NCBI GenBank assembly: GCA_964017125.1 | Contig: OZ024914.1 | Coordinates: 23,622,702-23,686,701, forward strand | Reading direction: 5' to 3' | DNA: 64,000 bases | DNA from: Flabesymbios commensalis | Taxonomy: Eukaryota; Annelida; Polychaeta; Terebellida; Flabelligeridae | Part shown: in pieces, positions 22,697 through 35,003 of the stretch | Position numbering within the stretch: position 1 is the first letter of the stretch | Layout of the letters: every line of letters starts with the position of its first letter | The notes under the pieces: model-generated | Database searches by the model: none | Seen by the model: the letters and a program-made list of their open reading frames with translations, nothing else | What the model was told of the DNA's origin: nothing | Position numbers and translations under genes: made by a program

Positions 22697-22810
22697 ACCA
22701 CTCACTCACTCACTCACTCACTCACTCACTCACTCACTCACTCACTCACTCACTCACTCACTCACTCACTCACTCACTCACTCACTCACTCACTCACTCA
22801 CTCACTCACT
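22697..22810. repeat. (CTCA)n microsatellite, copy A
   Basis: Pure CTCA/ACTC repeats of about 28 units, then a short GCTC tract. LTHS frames are artefacts. Confidence 0.97.
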
Positions 22811-22914
22811 TGTTCGCCTGCTCGCTCGCTCGCTCGCTCGCTCCATCGATCGCTAAAGATGACACCGCATTGTCCACATGTCTCTGTATGCTGGTGACAG
22901 ACCACCTTGAACCC

Positions 22915-23166
22915 TTAACCCCTTAAGCCCGCACGATGCATCAAAGCATCATTTTACATCCCTGAAAACAGACTTAATTTTCCTACAACCAAGGGTTTTA
23001 AAGCGAAAATACCCATGAAACTGGTTTAATAATATATGGCAATTTTCTTTACTTTTTCACCTACATCAAATCATCTTCATCCACTACAAGCCGAGAATTG
23101 CGACAGCAATTCTCGGCTTGTAGTGGATGAAGATGACAATGGTAAACTCAGGCTTGAAAGGGTCAA
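22915..23166. mobile_element. TTAA-flanked MITE, family 4, in duplication copy A
   Basis: The left end is TTAACCCCTTAAGCCCGCAC and the right end is AGGCTTGAAAGGGTCAA, with one TTAA decayed to TCAA. A perfect hairpin with arms CATCCACTACAAGCCGAGAA and complement lies at about 23077-23134. Other copies are at 29432-29680 and, inverted, 35662-35912. Confidence 0.8.
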
Positions 23167-24571
23167 CGCGGTGCAGAACGTTAGATCAACCCTAATCAGA
23201 ACGTGCCATGTTTGCAAAACTCATCACAGACAAAAGCAATGCAGATATCCAGCAAATGACTCTCCTTCAGAGACAAAATTGTTATTTATTTAATTTGTTT
23301 TGGGCATAAGATTAATACATTATTTTTGCTATGCCACAAATCATTGATGTATGCTAAGGCATCAGCTTTAAACTAGATCTAGTATACATTGCATACATCG
23401 GTGATGTGACGTTGAGGTGGAGCAAATGTGCATTTCTATGACCACTTTGAGCACATCAATTTTGCCCTTAAAACATTTAGGACTGTCCATACATGTCTAC
23501 CATGACTATTAAAACAGGAACCTGTTGAGGATATTCACCATTATTAACAGATTAGGTTTAGTCTATGATAATATCTCACATACAAATTGAACTACGACAA
23601 TTCCTCACTGTCTTCAGCTGCAATATATAGTCGTCGACGGTGTAATATGGCGCATGTGGTTGCCACTTGCGATCCGTCGGAATAAAAAATAATTTAGTCA
23701 GGTTGTATCTTTCATAATTATATACAAAACAAGATTATCCGATCTGTCCATTTATTTTACATATTACGTGATATTACTTGTCTGATACGAACACATACGC
23801 CATATAACGTGTCCATTTATTTTACATACGCCATATTACTTGTCTGATACAAGCACAAGCATTTAACAATTATTTTCGATTGGTTTTTACAAAATATCAG
23901 TTTCAAATCCCTTCACATTTTAATCACTGAAGATGTATGCTGATGGTGAAACGGGATCGTTATGATAGTGGTGCCGATTACTTCTGGTAAAAACATACTA
24001 GAAATGCTAACGTTTCTGTGCAAATAATAATGAGCGGGGAAGAAACAGTGAATAGAACATATCAGTTACATTGTATGCGCACCTAGTGACACCTGATGAC
24101 TAATAATAAAGCTGATGTTAAAGGTGATGTTTGAGATCAGAAAAAAATCGAAATCTAATGAGGGAGGGCGGGAAAAAACATTTAAGAAAAAACATTGCGC
24201 CTATTTTTAAAAAGGTAATGAGGGCCACCAAATAAAAAAACATTTGACAAATTTTGGGAAAAGTTAATGATGGCGACAAAATAAAAAAAATCTTTTGATC
24301 TATATTTTCAAAAGTTTTTAAAATGTTTTTCTTATTTCCCAAAATTAACAGTTTTTTTTCAAAAATAGGCAACAATCCAATGCGTGCGCTGGGCGGAAAA
24401 AAAATTCATGTCTTTTTTTGGTAATGCGTGGCCTAAATCTAATGCGCGCGCTCATTTAAAACAGAGGAAAAACGTAGTGTTTTAAAAGAACTCCATGTTA
24501 CAAATTGCATATAAATGCATACCTTAGTGACATCTTGTGACCGCTCAGCTGATTTCGATATATACTAAGAA

Positions 24572-24601
24572 CATGGAGATAGTAGAGATACTATCTCCAT
24601 G
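24572..24601. repeat. Perfect 13-bp-stem hairpin, copy A
   Basis: CATGGAGATAGTA, a GAGA loop and the exact complement, flanked on both sides by a direct CTAAGAACATG. An identical structure is at 31095-31124. Confidence 0.75.
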
Positions 24602-24692
24602 CTAAGAACATGTGATTGATTTCCACCCGTGCTGTCGTGTTCAATAGATCCTATAATTTAGCCCTGACTTTTTGTCTTCACTGTAACACGTT

Positions 24693-24851
24693 TTAACCCT
24701 TCAACCGCTAAAAATATTTAACTGGGAATTCACACACCTGAAATCGATTCACAATTTCAAGTGAGTGGAAATTATTCACAGTTTCCACAACTTGAAATCT
24801 GAAAAAAAATTATAAAAAATATACAATCGTTAACGGAGGTTGAAGGGCTAA
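24693..24851. mobile_element. TTAA-flanked MITE, family 5, copy A
   Basis: The left end is TTAACCCTTCAACCGCTA and the right end is AACGGAGGTTGAAGGGCTAA. It is about 159 bp, with a degenerate internal CACTTGAAGTTGTG-type hairpin. The outer sequence is related to family 1. Confidence 0.7.
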
Positions 24852-24989
24852 AGGGTAATCCACAGAGTCACGTCCCGCGATAGCAGCGCGACTGTCACTC
24901 ACAGATCATAATGGGCATTTTATTAAAATTCGATAATTACCAATTAGTCCAGGAATTTTAGGCATATATAAGGGCAAAGATGGAAAAAA

Positions 24990-27540
24990 ATAATATAAAG
25001 TTATTTGGATGGTCAACCTTAATGATCTGTCAAAAGTCCCAAAGGAGCGGAACATGGTTTTTTTCGGCGAAAATTCAAAATGGTAAAATACGAGAAATTT
25101 ATCATATTTTCTTTTGTAATACCTCATTTTCACTTAATTTTTCACGGGGGACTCATTTCTAGTCTTCTTTTTAAAGTTTTAAAGCCTCATTCGTGTTTTA
25201 TTTGCAAAAATCCAAAATGACCGCCTGATATAATACTGAAATTGTAACATATGAAGAATTTCAAATCTATTTGTTTGTAATATATATTTTTCTGCATAAT
25301 TTTTCACGAGAAACCTAATTCTGACCCTATTTTAACATTGTAAAGTTTCTGTCATTGCACAATTCAAAATGGCTGCCATTGGTGAATTTCAGAGAACAAT
25401 TTCAGAAATTATGTCATTTTTTGTCTACATAATGTTTTAATTGGAAACATAGTGACAGTAAAACATATTTCTGGAATCAAGTTTGGTAATGTTATGTGGT
25501 TTAGTCCAGTAAATTGTCCTCTGTGTTGCTCCAACCTTTCATGTGATGATAATAATGATAAATTAAGATGCATGAAACCAAGACCGATCAACGTTTCCCT
25601 GGTACTACTTATTTTATTTTTAGCACTAAAAATCCTTTGACAATTCAGTATATTTTCAAAGGTAAGATTTAATAAATTAAATAATATATGTAAATTTGTA
25701 TCTGCTATTACTAAATATAATATATTTTCGAAAAAACGTCTAAATAAGCAGGGACACAATAAAAATAACTCACAGAAAAATATATTTATTTCACGAGACA
25801 AACCGTAATACATCCGAAATCAGACATCAATCAGATATGAAAAAGGATTTGAAAAAAACCTTTTTAAAACAGATTGAGGTGCATACACAGATTTTAAGAT
25901 ATAGACCTACCCAGCTGAACCACACTACAAAATATCTGTCATCTATACACGTGTCGTTATTGCAAGTAAATATTGCTTTAAGTTGCCTTTTGCACAATTA
26001 TGGCAATATGCCGAAAGAAGAAAGGGACTATGCCCTACTCTTATCGAATACCTTCAAGCGTTCTTTATATTGCACAGTGCCATAGACATCACTGCACTAT
26101 CCATGCCTTTAACCAGTTTGGAGCACTGTATATGCACATCCTCGATGACAAACATCCGACCCGTCCAGGATTAGAACACATTAACTCTGAGTTTCGGGCC
26201 ATAACCGGATCGAATGGGCCATCGGGACGACCTCGTTATTTCAAACACAAAACAAACTTATTTGTTCTCCTATTAATCTGGCATCAAATATATATAAACA
26301 TGATAAATAGGGTAGGCGACCTTCCCTAGGATCCTGCAGGCTCGGGTGTGATATCTTGCATTGAACCCATATGCCCGCATGTGAGGTGTGAGATCTTGCC
26401 TAGGACCCTACGGGATGGGGTATGATTGCATGTCTAGGACCCTGCAGGCTCTAGTGTATGACCCTGCCTAGGACCCGCCGGGTGTGAGTCCTTGCCATGC
26501 GGGCTCACGATAAATCATTGCCTAGAACTTATAGGCTCGGGCTTGAGACCTTGTCTAGGACGCTGTGGACTCGAGTGTGAGTTCATGCCTAGGACACTAC
26601 GAGCTCGGGTGTGATTCCTTGCCTATGAACCATGCATGCTTAGGCACTGCGGGCTCGGTTGTGAGACCTTGTCTAGGACCCGTAGGCTCGGGTGTGAGTC
26701 TTTGCCTAGGACCACGCAGGCTTGTGTATGGGACCTCGCCTATGACCCTGTGGACTACTTGTTTAGGACCCCAGCTGAAGCAGTAGTAAATAACATTTAT
26801 CACCGACATATTTATATGTACAAGAATTGCATAGGAACAGATCACCACCAACAGGCTGGGGATGACAATTTTAAAATGAAAACCTGTAACCAGTTTTCAC
26901 GGAGCTTGATGCAGCACTTCCCAAATTAATAAAAATGCTTAGGTGTGATTGCAAAATTTGGTTGCATGTTATGTTTCTTTGCAGCAGGCCTGCGAGGTAC
27001 ACAAGCTGAATGGGAACTGGGTATAGTAAGTCATCGCGAATTAATGAAATTCAGGTCGATGATTAGGGAAAAATGGCACAACTGCCTCACACTAACGTTG
27101 TTTTATTGACTGAATATAATGTTTTGCTATCATATATTATAAAATAAATACATTAAAATGTGTACTGCATATTTCTTTTGGATATAGAGTTATTTGTTTC
27201 TCATTAATTAGATTTAAAAGCTTATATGTATCTCGAATACGAGTGACAATAGACTTGTTTCCAACCAAACCTCAAATGGCGTCCATTTTAGATTTATTCT
27301 TCAACGGAACCTTAAAAGTTACTGATAGCTTCAAAAATGAATTCAGCATTAATAATCATGTGAAAAGAAGGTATTAGATTAAAATATATGTCAAATAGTT
27401 CAGGAATAACAGCTTCAACATGGCGCTTGGCGGCCGTTTTGAATTTTGTCAGAAAAAAAGATGTTCCGCTCAGGAGAAACTTTGGGACTTTTTACAGGTA
27501 ATAAAGGAGGAAATTTTGAACACATCTTGAACTTTTCAGC
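24990..27540. mobile_element. Foldback-like element in duplication copy A
   Basis: The left arm (about 25010-25420) is complementary to the right arm (about 27250-27530). One arm has AAAGTCCCAAAGGAGCGGAA and AAAATTCAAAATGG, and the other has TTCCGCTCAGGAGAAACTTT and CGTTTTGAATTTTG in inverse order. The arms consist of AT-rich tandem units containing ATGGCCGCC-like words and GTAATACCTCATTTTCAC. The middle holds unassigned sequence, a dispersed repeat (26023-26155) and the ~40-bp minisatellite. No transposase is visible. Confidence 0.6.
26318..26775. repeat. ~40-bp minisatellite, copy A
   Basis: About 11 imperfect units contain TTGCCTAGGACCCTG and GGCTCGGGTGTGAG, spaced 33-45 bp apart. The reading frames across it (26565-26929) are by-products. 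Confidence 0.85.
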
Positions 27541-27879
27541 TTTATTTTTTATTCCATTTCAAAACCTAAAATTCCTGCACTAAATATGTCACATTTGTCT
27601 TTAAATGTTCATAGATACGGTCGCTGTAAAAACGATCAAATAATTATAATGTAACGTTTGGCGGGGTGAAATGTACATAATATTATGTGGAAAACGTATT
27701 AGTCTGTTTCCTGACAAAAAAAGTTAATAAAGAAAAGCGATTTTGCGCACATAGGAAAATAATTTGAAAAAGAATTTGCAATGCCTTTGTCCGCCGCGAA
27801 CCATTGTGTAGCCATGGCACGTTCAGATTTGTGCTGATCTACCGCTCTGCACCGAGTCAGAAGAAAACCCTGCGAAAAC

Positions 27880-27964
27880 ATGACACTGAGCCAATGCTGG
27901 TTTAATGCTCCGACGCTGGACTAACATTAAACCAGCATTGGCTGCACATCTCGTATTTGCTGGG
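27880..27964. mobile_element. 'CAGCAAACACG' palindrome, partial, duplication copy A
   Basis: The arms GCCAATGCTGGTTTAATG and complement survive. The right outer end is CATCTCGTATTTGCTGGG. The core is shortened compared with copy B, and the left outer end is absent in both. Confidence 0.7.
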
Positions 27965-28466
27965 AAGCTTGCCTGCTATCAGCTTGATCAGCATACAAAT
28001 TCTGTGCGGACAATGGTGTGGAGTCGTCATAAAGGGATAGACGTGTCATCTCCATCATCCTGATCATAAGGCCTGGTCAAACATGACTAAACGAGGCGAG
28101 ATAACGATAAACAGGGATTAAAGGGTCTGTAGTGAGGAGCAACTACAGCTACTATAGACATCGTAGCATCAACTGTCATGAATCAATAAATTAAGGACCT
28201 TACGATGGAACAGCTGAACCAACGAACGAACGAACCAATGAATGAATGAATAATCGAACAAATGAATGACAATCGAGTGAGCGAAAGAAGGAGCGAACGA
28301 ACAAACATCAATGTAATCGATTGTGTTTTTCCCCCTTCAGGACTAAAATATATTATGTGGCCATATGGTAATATTAGATGATTTTTCATAAACGATTCAA
28401 CCGACAGAAAAACTGTAATAATAAATTCATAGATTCAAAGATACCTTTTAATTTCCGCAATTTTGT

Positions 28467-28960
28467 TGGCTGGTTGATCGGTTGTTTGGTTAGTCGTTTT
28501 TTAGTTCAGCTGGTTGGTTGTTAATGTGGTTGGTTGGTTGGCTGGTTGGTTGGTTGGTTGGTTGGTTGGTTGGTTGGTTGATTGGTTGGTTGGTTGGTTG
28601 GTTGGTTGGTTGGTTGGTTGGTTGGTTGGTTGGTTGGTTGGTTGGTTGGTTGGCTGGTTGGTTGGTTGGTTGGTTGGTTGGTTGGTTGGTTGGTTGGTTG
28701 GTTGGTTGGTTGGTTGGTTGGTTGGTTGGTTGGTTGGTTGGTTGGTTGGTTGGTTGGTTGGTTGGTTGGTTGGTTGGAATGGTTGGGTTGGTTGGGTTGG
28801 TTGGGTTGGTTGGTTGTTTGTATCGTTGGTTAGTTGTTTGGTTGGTTGGTTCGTTAGCTTGTTCCTTTGTTTCTTCGTTCGTTAATTTGTTGGTTTGTTG
28901 GTTGGCCGGACCCTCGCTCGTTCGTTTATTTGTTCGTTCGTTTGATCCCACTTTCAAGCG
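28467..28960. repeat. (GGTT)n-rich microsatellite, copy B
   Basis: GGTT units run almost unbroken from about 28527 to 28777, more than twice the copy A array. The flanking GTTC and GTTT variants are the same as in copy A. Confidence 0.95.
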
Positions 28961-29212
28961 TTTCTTGATGTGTTTTAAGTGTGTTTATTTTTAAACCTGA
29001 AAAAAGTCCCTATTTTCCGTGAGGCTGTTATCCTCGCTGCCATGGATCGCTCAACATCTCCCGTCCCTTTAATGGATGTATCCGCTACGTCTCCAATCCC
29101 TCTAACCAGAAGCAACAGCCAATTAGTGGATATACATTGAATACTAAATATTCAAAGGTGGTCCAATAATTATTAAATGTTGAGATGTGACCACCACAAA
29201 AAATGCTCTCAC

Positions 29213-29336
29213 CACTCACTCACTCACTCACTCACTCACTCACTCACTCACTCACTCACTCACTCACTCACTCACTCACTCACTCACTCACTCACTCACT
29301 CACTCACTCACTCACTCACTCACTCACTCACTCACT
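29213..29336. repeat. (CTCA)n microsatellite, copy B
   Basis: Pure CTCA/ACTC repeats of about 31 units, then a GCTC tract shorter than in copy A. Confidence 0.97.
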
Positions 29337-29431
29337 TGTTTGCCTGCTCGCTCGCTCGCTCCATCGATCGCTGAAGATGACACGGCATTGTCCACATGTC
29401 TCTGTATGCTGGTGACAGACCAATTGAACCC

Positions 29432-29680
29432 TTAACCCCTTAAGCCCGCACGATGCATTAAAGCATTTTACATCCCTGAAAACAGACTTAATTTTCCTAC
29501 AACCAAGGGTTTTAAAGCGAAAATACCCATGAAACTGGTTTAATAATATATGGCAATTTTCTTTACTTTTTCACCTACATCAAATCATCTTCATCCACTA
29601 CAAGCCGAGAATTGCGACAGCAATTCGCGGCTTGTAGTGGATGAAGATGACAATGGTAAACTCAGGCTTGAAAGGGTCAA
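29432..29680. mobile_element. TTAA-flanked MITE, family 4, in duplication copy B
   Basis: Counterpart of 22915-23166, with the same TTAACCCCTTAAGCCC end and the same decayed TCAA end. The hairpin has one extra mismatch (CGCGGCTTG for CTCGGCTTG). Confidence 0.8.
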
Positions 29681-31094
29681 CTCGGTGCAGAACGTTAGAT
29701 CAACCCTAATCAGAACGTGCCATGTTTGCAAAACTCATCACAGACAAAAGCAATGCAGATATCCAGCAAATGACTCTCCTTCAGAGACAAAATTGTTATT
29801 TATTTAATTTGTTTTGGGCATAAGATTAATACATTATTTATGCTATGCCACAAATCATTGATGTATGCTAAGGCATCAGCTTTAAACTAGATCTAGTATA
29901 CATTGCATACATCGGTGATGTGACGTTGAGGTGGAGCAAATGTGCATTTCTATGACCACTTTGAGCACATCAATTTTGCCCTTAAAACATTTAGGACTGT
30001 CCATACATGTCTACCATGACTATTAAAACAGGAACCTGTTGAGGATATTCACCATTATTAACAGATTAGGTTTAGTCTATGATAATATCTCACATACAAA
30101 TTGAACTACGACAATTCCTCACTGTCTTCAGCTGCAATATATACATGTAGTCGTCGACGGTGTAATATGGCGCATGTGGTTGCCACTTGCGATCCGTCGG
30201 AATAAAAAATAATTTAGTCAGGTTGTATCTTTCATAATTATATACAAAACAAGATTGTCCGATTTGTCCATTTATTTTACATATTACGTGATATTACCTG
30301 TCTGATACGAACACATACGCCATATAACGTGTCCATTTATTTTACATACGCCATATTACTTGTCTGATACAAGCACAAGCATTTAACAATTATTTTCGAT
30401 TGGTTTTTACAAAATATCAGTTTCAAATCCCTTCACATTTTAATCACTGAAGATGTATGCTGATGGTGAAACGGGATCGTTATGATAGTGGTGCCGATTA
30501 CTTCTGGTAAAAACATACTAGAAATGCTAACGTTTCTGTGCAAATAATAATGAGCGGGGAAGAAACAGTGAATAGAACATATCAGTTACATTGTATGCGC
30601 ACCTAGTGACACCTGGTGACTAATATTAAAGCTGATGTTAAAAGTGATGTTTTAGATCAGAAAAAACTCAAAATCTAATGAGGGAGGGCGGGAAAAAAAC
30701 ATTTAAGAAAAAAACATTGCGCCCATTTTTAAAAAGGTAATGAGGGCCACCAAATAAAAAAACATTTGACAAATTTCGGGAAAAGTTAATGAGGGCAACG
30801 AAATAAAGAAAATCTTTTGATCTATATTTTCAAAAGTTTTTAAAATGTTTTTCTTATTTCCCGAAATTAACTGGGTTTTTTTCAAAAATAGGCAACAATC
30901 CAATGCGTGCGCTGGGCGGAAAAAAAATTCATGTCTTTTTTCGGTAATTCGTGGCCTAAATCTAATGCGCGCGCTCATTTAAAACAGAGGAAAAACGTAG
31001 TGTTTAAAAAGAACTCGATGTTACAAATTGCATATAAATGCATACCTTAGTGACATCTTGTGACCGCTCAGCTGATTTCGATATATACTAAGAA

Positions 31095-31124
31095 CATGGA
31101 GATAGTAGAGATACTATCTCCATG
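31095..31124. repeat. Perfect 13-bp-stem hairpin, copy B
   Basis: Same hairpin and flanking CTAAGAACATG repeats as at 24572-24601. Confidence 0.75.
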
Positions 31125-31214
31125 CTAAGAACATGTGATTGATTTCCACCCGTGCTGTCGTGTTCAATAGATCCTATAATTTAGCCCTCACTTTTGTCTT
31201 CACTGTAAAACGTT

Positions 31215-31373
31215 TTAACTCTTAAACCGCTAAAAATATTTAACTGGGAATTTACACACCTGAAATCGATTCACAATTTCAAGTGAGTGGAAATTATTCA
31301 CAGTTTCCAAATCTTGGAATCTGAGAAAAAATTATAAAAAATATACAATCGTTAACGGAGGTTGAAGGGCTAA
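31215..31373. mobile_element. TTAA-flanked MITE, family 5, copy B
   Basis: Counterpart of 24693-24851, with a few substitutions in the left end (TTAACTCTTAAACCGC). Confidence 0.7.
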
Positions 31374-31529
31374 AGGGTAATCCACAGAGTCACGTCCCGC
31401 GATTGCAGCGCGACTGTCACTCACAAATCATAATGGGCATTTTATTAAAATTTGATAATTACTAATTAGTCCAGGAATTTTAGGCATATATAAGGGCAAA
31501 GATGGAAAAAATAATATAAAGTTATTTGG

Positions 31530-34065
31530 ATGGTCAACCTTAATGATCTGTCAAAAGTCCTAAAGTTTCCCAGGAGCGGAACATGTTTTTTTTCGGCGAA
31601 AATTCAAAATGGTAAAATACGAGAAATTTATCATATTTTCTTTTGTAATACCTCATTTTCACTTAATTTTTCACGGGGGACTCATTTCTAGTCTTCTTTT
31701 TAACGTTTTAAAGCCTCATTCGTGTTTTATTTGTAAAAATCCAAAATGACCGCCTGATATAATACTGAAATTGTAACTTATGAAGAATTTCAAATCTATT
31801 CCTTTGTAATATATTTTTGTCTGCATAATTTTTCACGAGAAACCTAATTCTGACCCTATTTTTCCATTGTAAAGCTTCTGTCATTGCACAATTCAAAATG
31901 GCCGCCATTAGAGAAGAAGAACAATTTCAGAAATTATGTTATTTTTTGTCTACATAATGTTTTAATTGGAAACATAGTGACAGTAAAACATATTTCTGGA
32001 ATTAAGTTTGGTGATGTTATGTGGTTTAGTCCAGTAAATTGTCCTCAGTGCTCCAACCTTTCATGTGATAATAATAATGATAAATTAAGATGCATGAAAT
32101 TATTTAAAAGACGATGACAAGAGGGTACGTTGTGCCATTGTGTATGTCACAACTTAACCAAGACCGATCAACGTTTCCCTGGTACTACTTATTTTATTTT
32201 TCAGCACTAAAAATCCTTTGACAATTCAGTATATTTTCAAAGGTATGATTTAATAAATTAAATGATATATAAATTTGTATCTTCTATTACTAAATATAAT
32301 ATAATTTTGAAACAACGTCTAAATTAGCAGGACACAATAAAAATAACTCACAGAAAAATACATTTATTTCACGAGACAAACCGATTACATCCGAAATCAG
32401 ACATCAATCAGATATGAAAAAGGATTTGAAAAAAACTTTTTTAAAACAGATTGAGGTGCATACACGGACCAATTTTGGTGCCGTTATCACCATTGATTAA
32501 TCGATGTGGTATTTTACACGTTTATATGCCCTACTGAGATTTTAGGATATAGACCTACCCAGCTAAACCACACTACAAAATATCCGTCATCTATACACGT
32601 GTCGTTATTTCAAGTAAATATCGCTTTAAGTTGCTTTCTGCACAATCATGGCAATATGCCGAAAGCGTTCTTTATATTGCACAGTGCCATAGACATCACT
32701 GCACTCTCCATGCCTTTGAACAGTTTGGAGCACTGTATATGCACATCCTCGATGACAAACATCCGACCCGACCAGGATTAGAACACAGTAACGCTGAGTT
32801 TCGAACCATAACCGGATCGAATGGGCCATCGGGACGACCTCGTTATTTCAAGCACAAAACAAACTTATTTGTTTTCCTATTAATCTAGCATCAAATATAT
32901 ATAAACATGATAAATAGGGTAGGCGACCTTCCCTAGGATCCTGCAGGCTCGGGTGTGATATCTTGCATTGAACCCATATTGCCAACATGTGAGGTGTGAT
33001 ATCTTGCCTAGGACCCTACGGGATGGGGTATGATTGCATGTCTAGGACCCTGCAGGCTCTAGTGTATGACCCTGCCTAGGACCCGCCGGCTCGGGTGTGA
33101 GTCCTTGCCATGCGGGCTCACGATAAATCCTTGCCTAGAACTTATAGGCTCGGGTTTGAGACCTTGTCTAGGACGCTGTGGACTCGAGTGTGAGTTCATG
33201 CCTAGGACACTACGAGCTCGAGTGTGATTCCTTATGAACCATGCATGCTTAGGCACTGCGGGCTCGGTTGTGAGACCTTGTCTAGGACCCGTAGGCTCGG
33301 GTGTGAGTCTTTGCCTAGGACCACGCAGGCTTGTGTATGGGACCTTGCCTATGACCCTGTGGACTCCTTGTTTAGGACCCCAGCTGAAGCAGTAGTAAAT
33401 AACATTTATCACCGACATATTTATATGTACAAGAATGCCATAGGAACAGATTACCACCAACAGGCTGGGGATGACAATTTTAAAATGAAAACCTGTAACC
33501 AGTTTATGTTTCGATGCAGCAGGCCTGCGAGGTACACAAGCTGAATGGGAACTGGGTACAGTAAGTCATCGCGAATTAATGAAATTCAGGTTGATGATTA
33601 GGGAAAAAATGGCACAACTGCCTCACACTAACGTTGTTTTATTGATTGTATATAATGTTTTGCTATTATGTATTATGAAATAAATACATTAAAATGTGTA
33701 CTGCATATTTCTTTTGGATATTTATTTGGAGTTATTTGTTTCTCATTAATTAGATTTAAAAGCTTATATGTATCTCGAAAACGAGTGACAATAGACTTGT
33801 TCCCAACCAAACCTCAAATGGCGGCCATCTTAGATTTATTCTTTAACGGAACCTTAAAATTTACTGATAGCTACAAAAATGAATTCAGCATTAAAAATCA
33901 TGTGAAAAGAAGGTATTACATTAAAATATATGTCAAGTAGTTCAGGAATAACAACTTCAACATGGCGCTTGGCGGCCGTTTTGAATTTTGTCAAAAAAAA
34001 AGATGTTCCGCTCAGGGGGAACTTCGGGACGTTTTACAGGTGATAAAGGAGGACATTTTGAACAC
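31530..34065. mobile_element. Foldback-like element in duplication copy B
   Basis: Counterpart of 24990-27540, with arms at about 31540-31915 and 33790-34055. Copy B keeps a TTTCCCAGG block next to GAGCGGAAC in the left arm. Copy A has lost it, while both right arms retain the complementary TCTCCTGAG-like block, so copy B is closer to the original here. Confidence 0.6.
32914..33378. repeat. ~40-bp minisatellite, copy B
   Basis: Same array as 26318-26775, with small unit-length differences such as GCCGGCTCGGGTGTGAG where copy A is shortened. Confidence 0.85.
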
Positions 34066-34423
34066 ATCTTGAACTTTTCAGCTTTATTTTTTTTCCATTT
34101 CAAAACCTAAAATTCCTGCACTAAATATGTCATATTTGTCTCTAAATGTTCATAAATACGGTCGCTGTAAAAACGATCAAATGATGATAATGTAACGTTT
34201 GGCGGGGTGAAATGTACATAATATTATGTGGAAAACGTATTAGTCTGTTTTTTTGACAAAAAAAGCTAATAAAGAAAAGCTATTTTGCTCACATAGGAAA
34301 ATAATTTTAAAAAGAATTTGCAATGCCTTTGTCCGCCGCGAACCATTGTGTAGCCATGGCACGTTCAGATTTGTGCTGATCTACCGCTCTGCACCGAGTC
34401 AGAAGAAAACCCAGCGAAAACGT

Positions 34424-34520
34424 GACCCTGAGCCAGTGCTGGTTTGATGTTGGTCCAGCGTCGGAGACGCTGGACAAACATCAAACCAGCATTGGCTGAA
34501 CATCTAGTATTTGCTGGGAA
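34424..34520. mobile_element. 'CAGCAAACACG' palindrome, duplication copy B
   Basis: The arms GCCAGTGCTGGTTTGATG and complement flank an intact core, TCCAGCGTCGGAGACGCTGG. The right end is AGTATTTGCTGGG. The core is better preserved than in copy A. Confidence 0.75.
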
Positions 34521-35003
34521 GCTTGCCTGCTATCAGCTTGATCAGCATACAAATACTGTGCGGACAATGGTGTGGAGTCGTCATAAAGGGATAGACGTGT
34601 CATCTCCATCATCCTGATCATAAGGCCTGGTCAAACATGACTAGACGAGGCGAGATAACGGTAAACAGGGATTAAAGGGTCTGTAGTGAGGAGCAACTAC
34701 AGCTACTATAGACATCGTAGCATCAACTGTCATGAATCAATAAATTAAGGACCTTACGATGGAACAGCTGAACCAACGAACGAACGAACCAATGAATGAA
34801 TGAATAATCGAACAAATGAATGATGATCGAGTGAGCGAAAGAAGGAGCGAACGAACAAACATCAATGTAATCGATTGTGTTTTTTCCCCTTCAGGACTAA
34901 ACTATATTATGTGGCCATATGGTACTATAAGATGATTTTTCATAAACGATTCAACCGACAGAAAAACTGTAATAATAAATTCATAGATTCAAAGATACCT
35001 TTG

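Larger units (their letters stand above)
22014..28448. repeat. ~6.4-kb segmental duplication, copy A
   Basis: Copy A aligns end to end with copy B (28449-35003) in the same orientation. Shared landmarks in order are the GGTT and CTCA microsatellites, the TTAA elements, a 13-bp-stem hairpin, foldback arms, the ~40-bp minisatellite, a CAGCAAACACG palindrome, and a GAAC/GAAT-rich tail. By eye the copies differ by a few per cent plus indels. For example, about 40 bp at 26018-26060 are absent from B, and insertions of about 60 and 80 bp are present only in B. Sequence between the named elements (for example 23167-24571) is otherwise unassigned. Confidence 0.9.
28449..35003. repeat. ~6.5-kb segmental duplication, copy B
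   Basis: Copy B is directly abutted to copy A. It begins with 20 bp of the Penelope-like element and ends at AAAGATACCTTT, the same sequence that ends copy A at 28448. Copy B is about 120 bp longer, mainly because its GGTT array is longer. Extra sequence not in copy A lies at about 32099-32158 and 32467-32545. Confidence 0.9.

Noticed and set aside
23036-23293. 85-residue frame present in both duplication copies
   Set aside because: It reads through the family 4 MITE hairpin; conservation reflects the duplication, not selection on protein.
25983-26329. 109-residue frame in copy A
   Set aside because: The equivalent frame in copy B is interrupted by indels that do not keep phase, and part of the sequence is a dispersed repeat also found at 18.2-18.8 kb.
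22156-28994. Frames encoding LVGW, TNQP and LTHS repeats
   Set aside because: Translations of (GGTT)n and (CTCA)n arrays, open on several frames at once.
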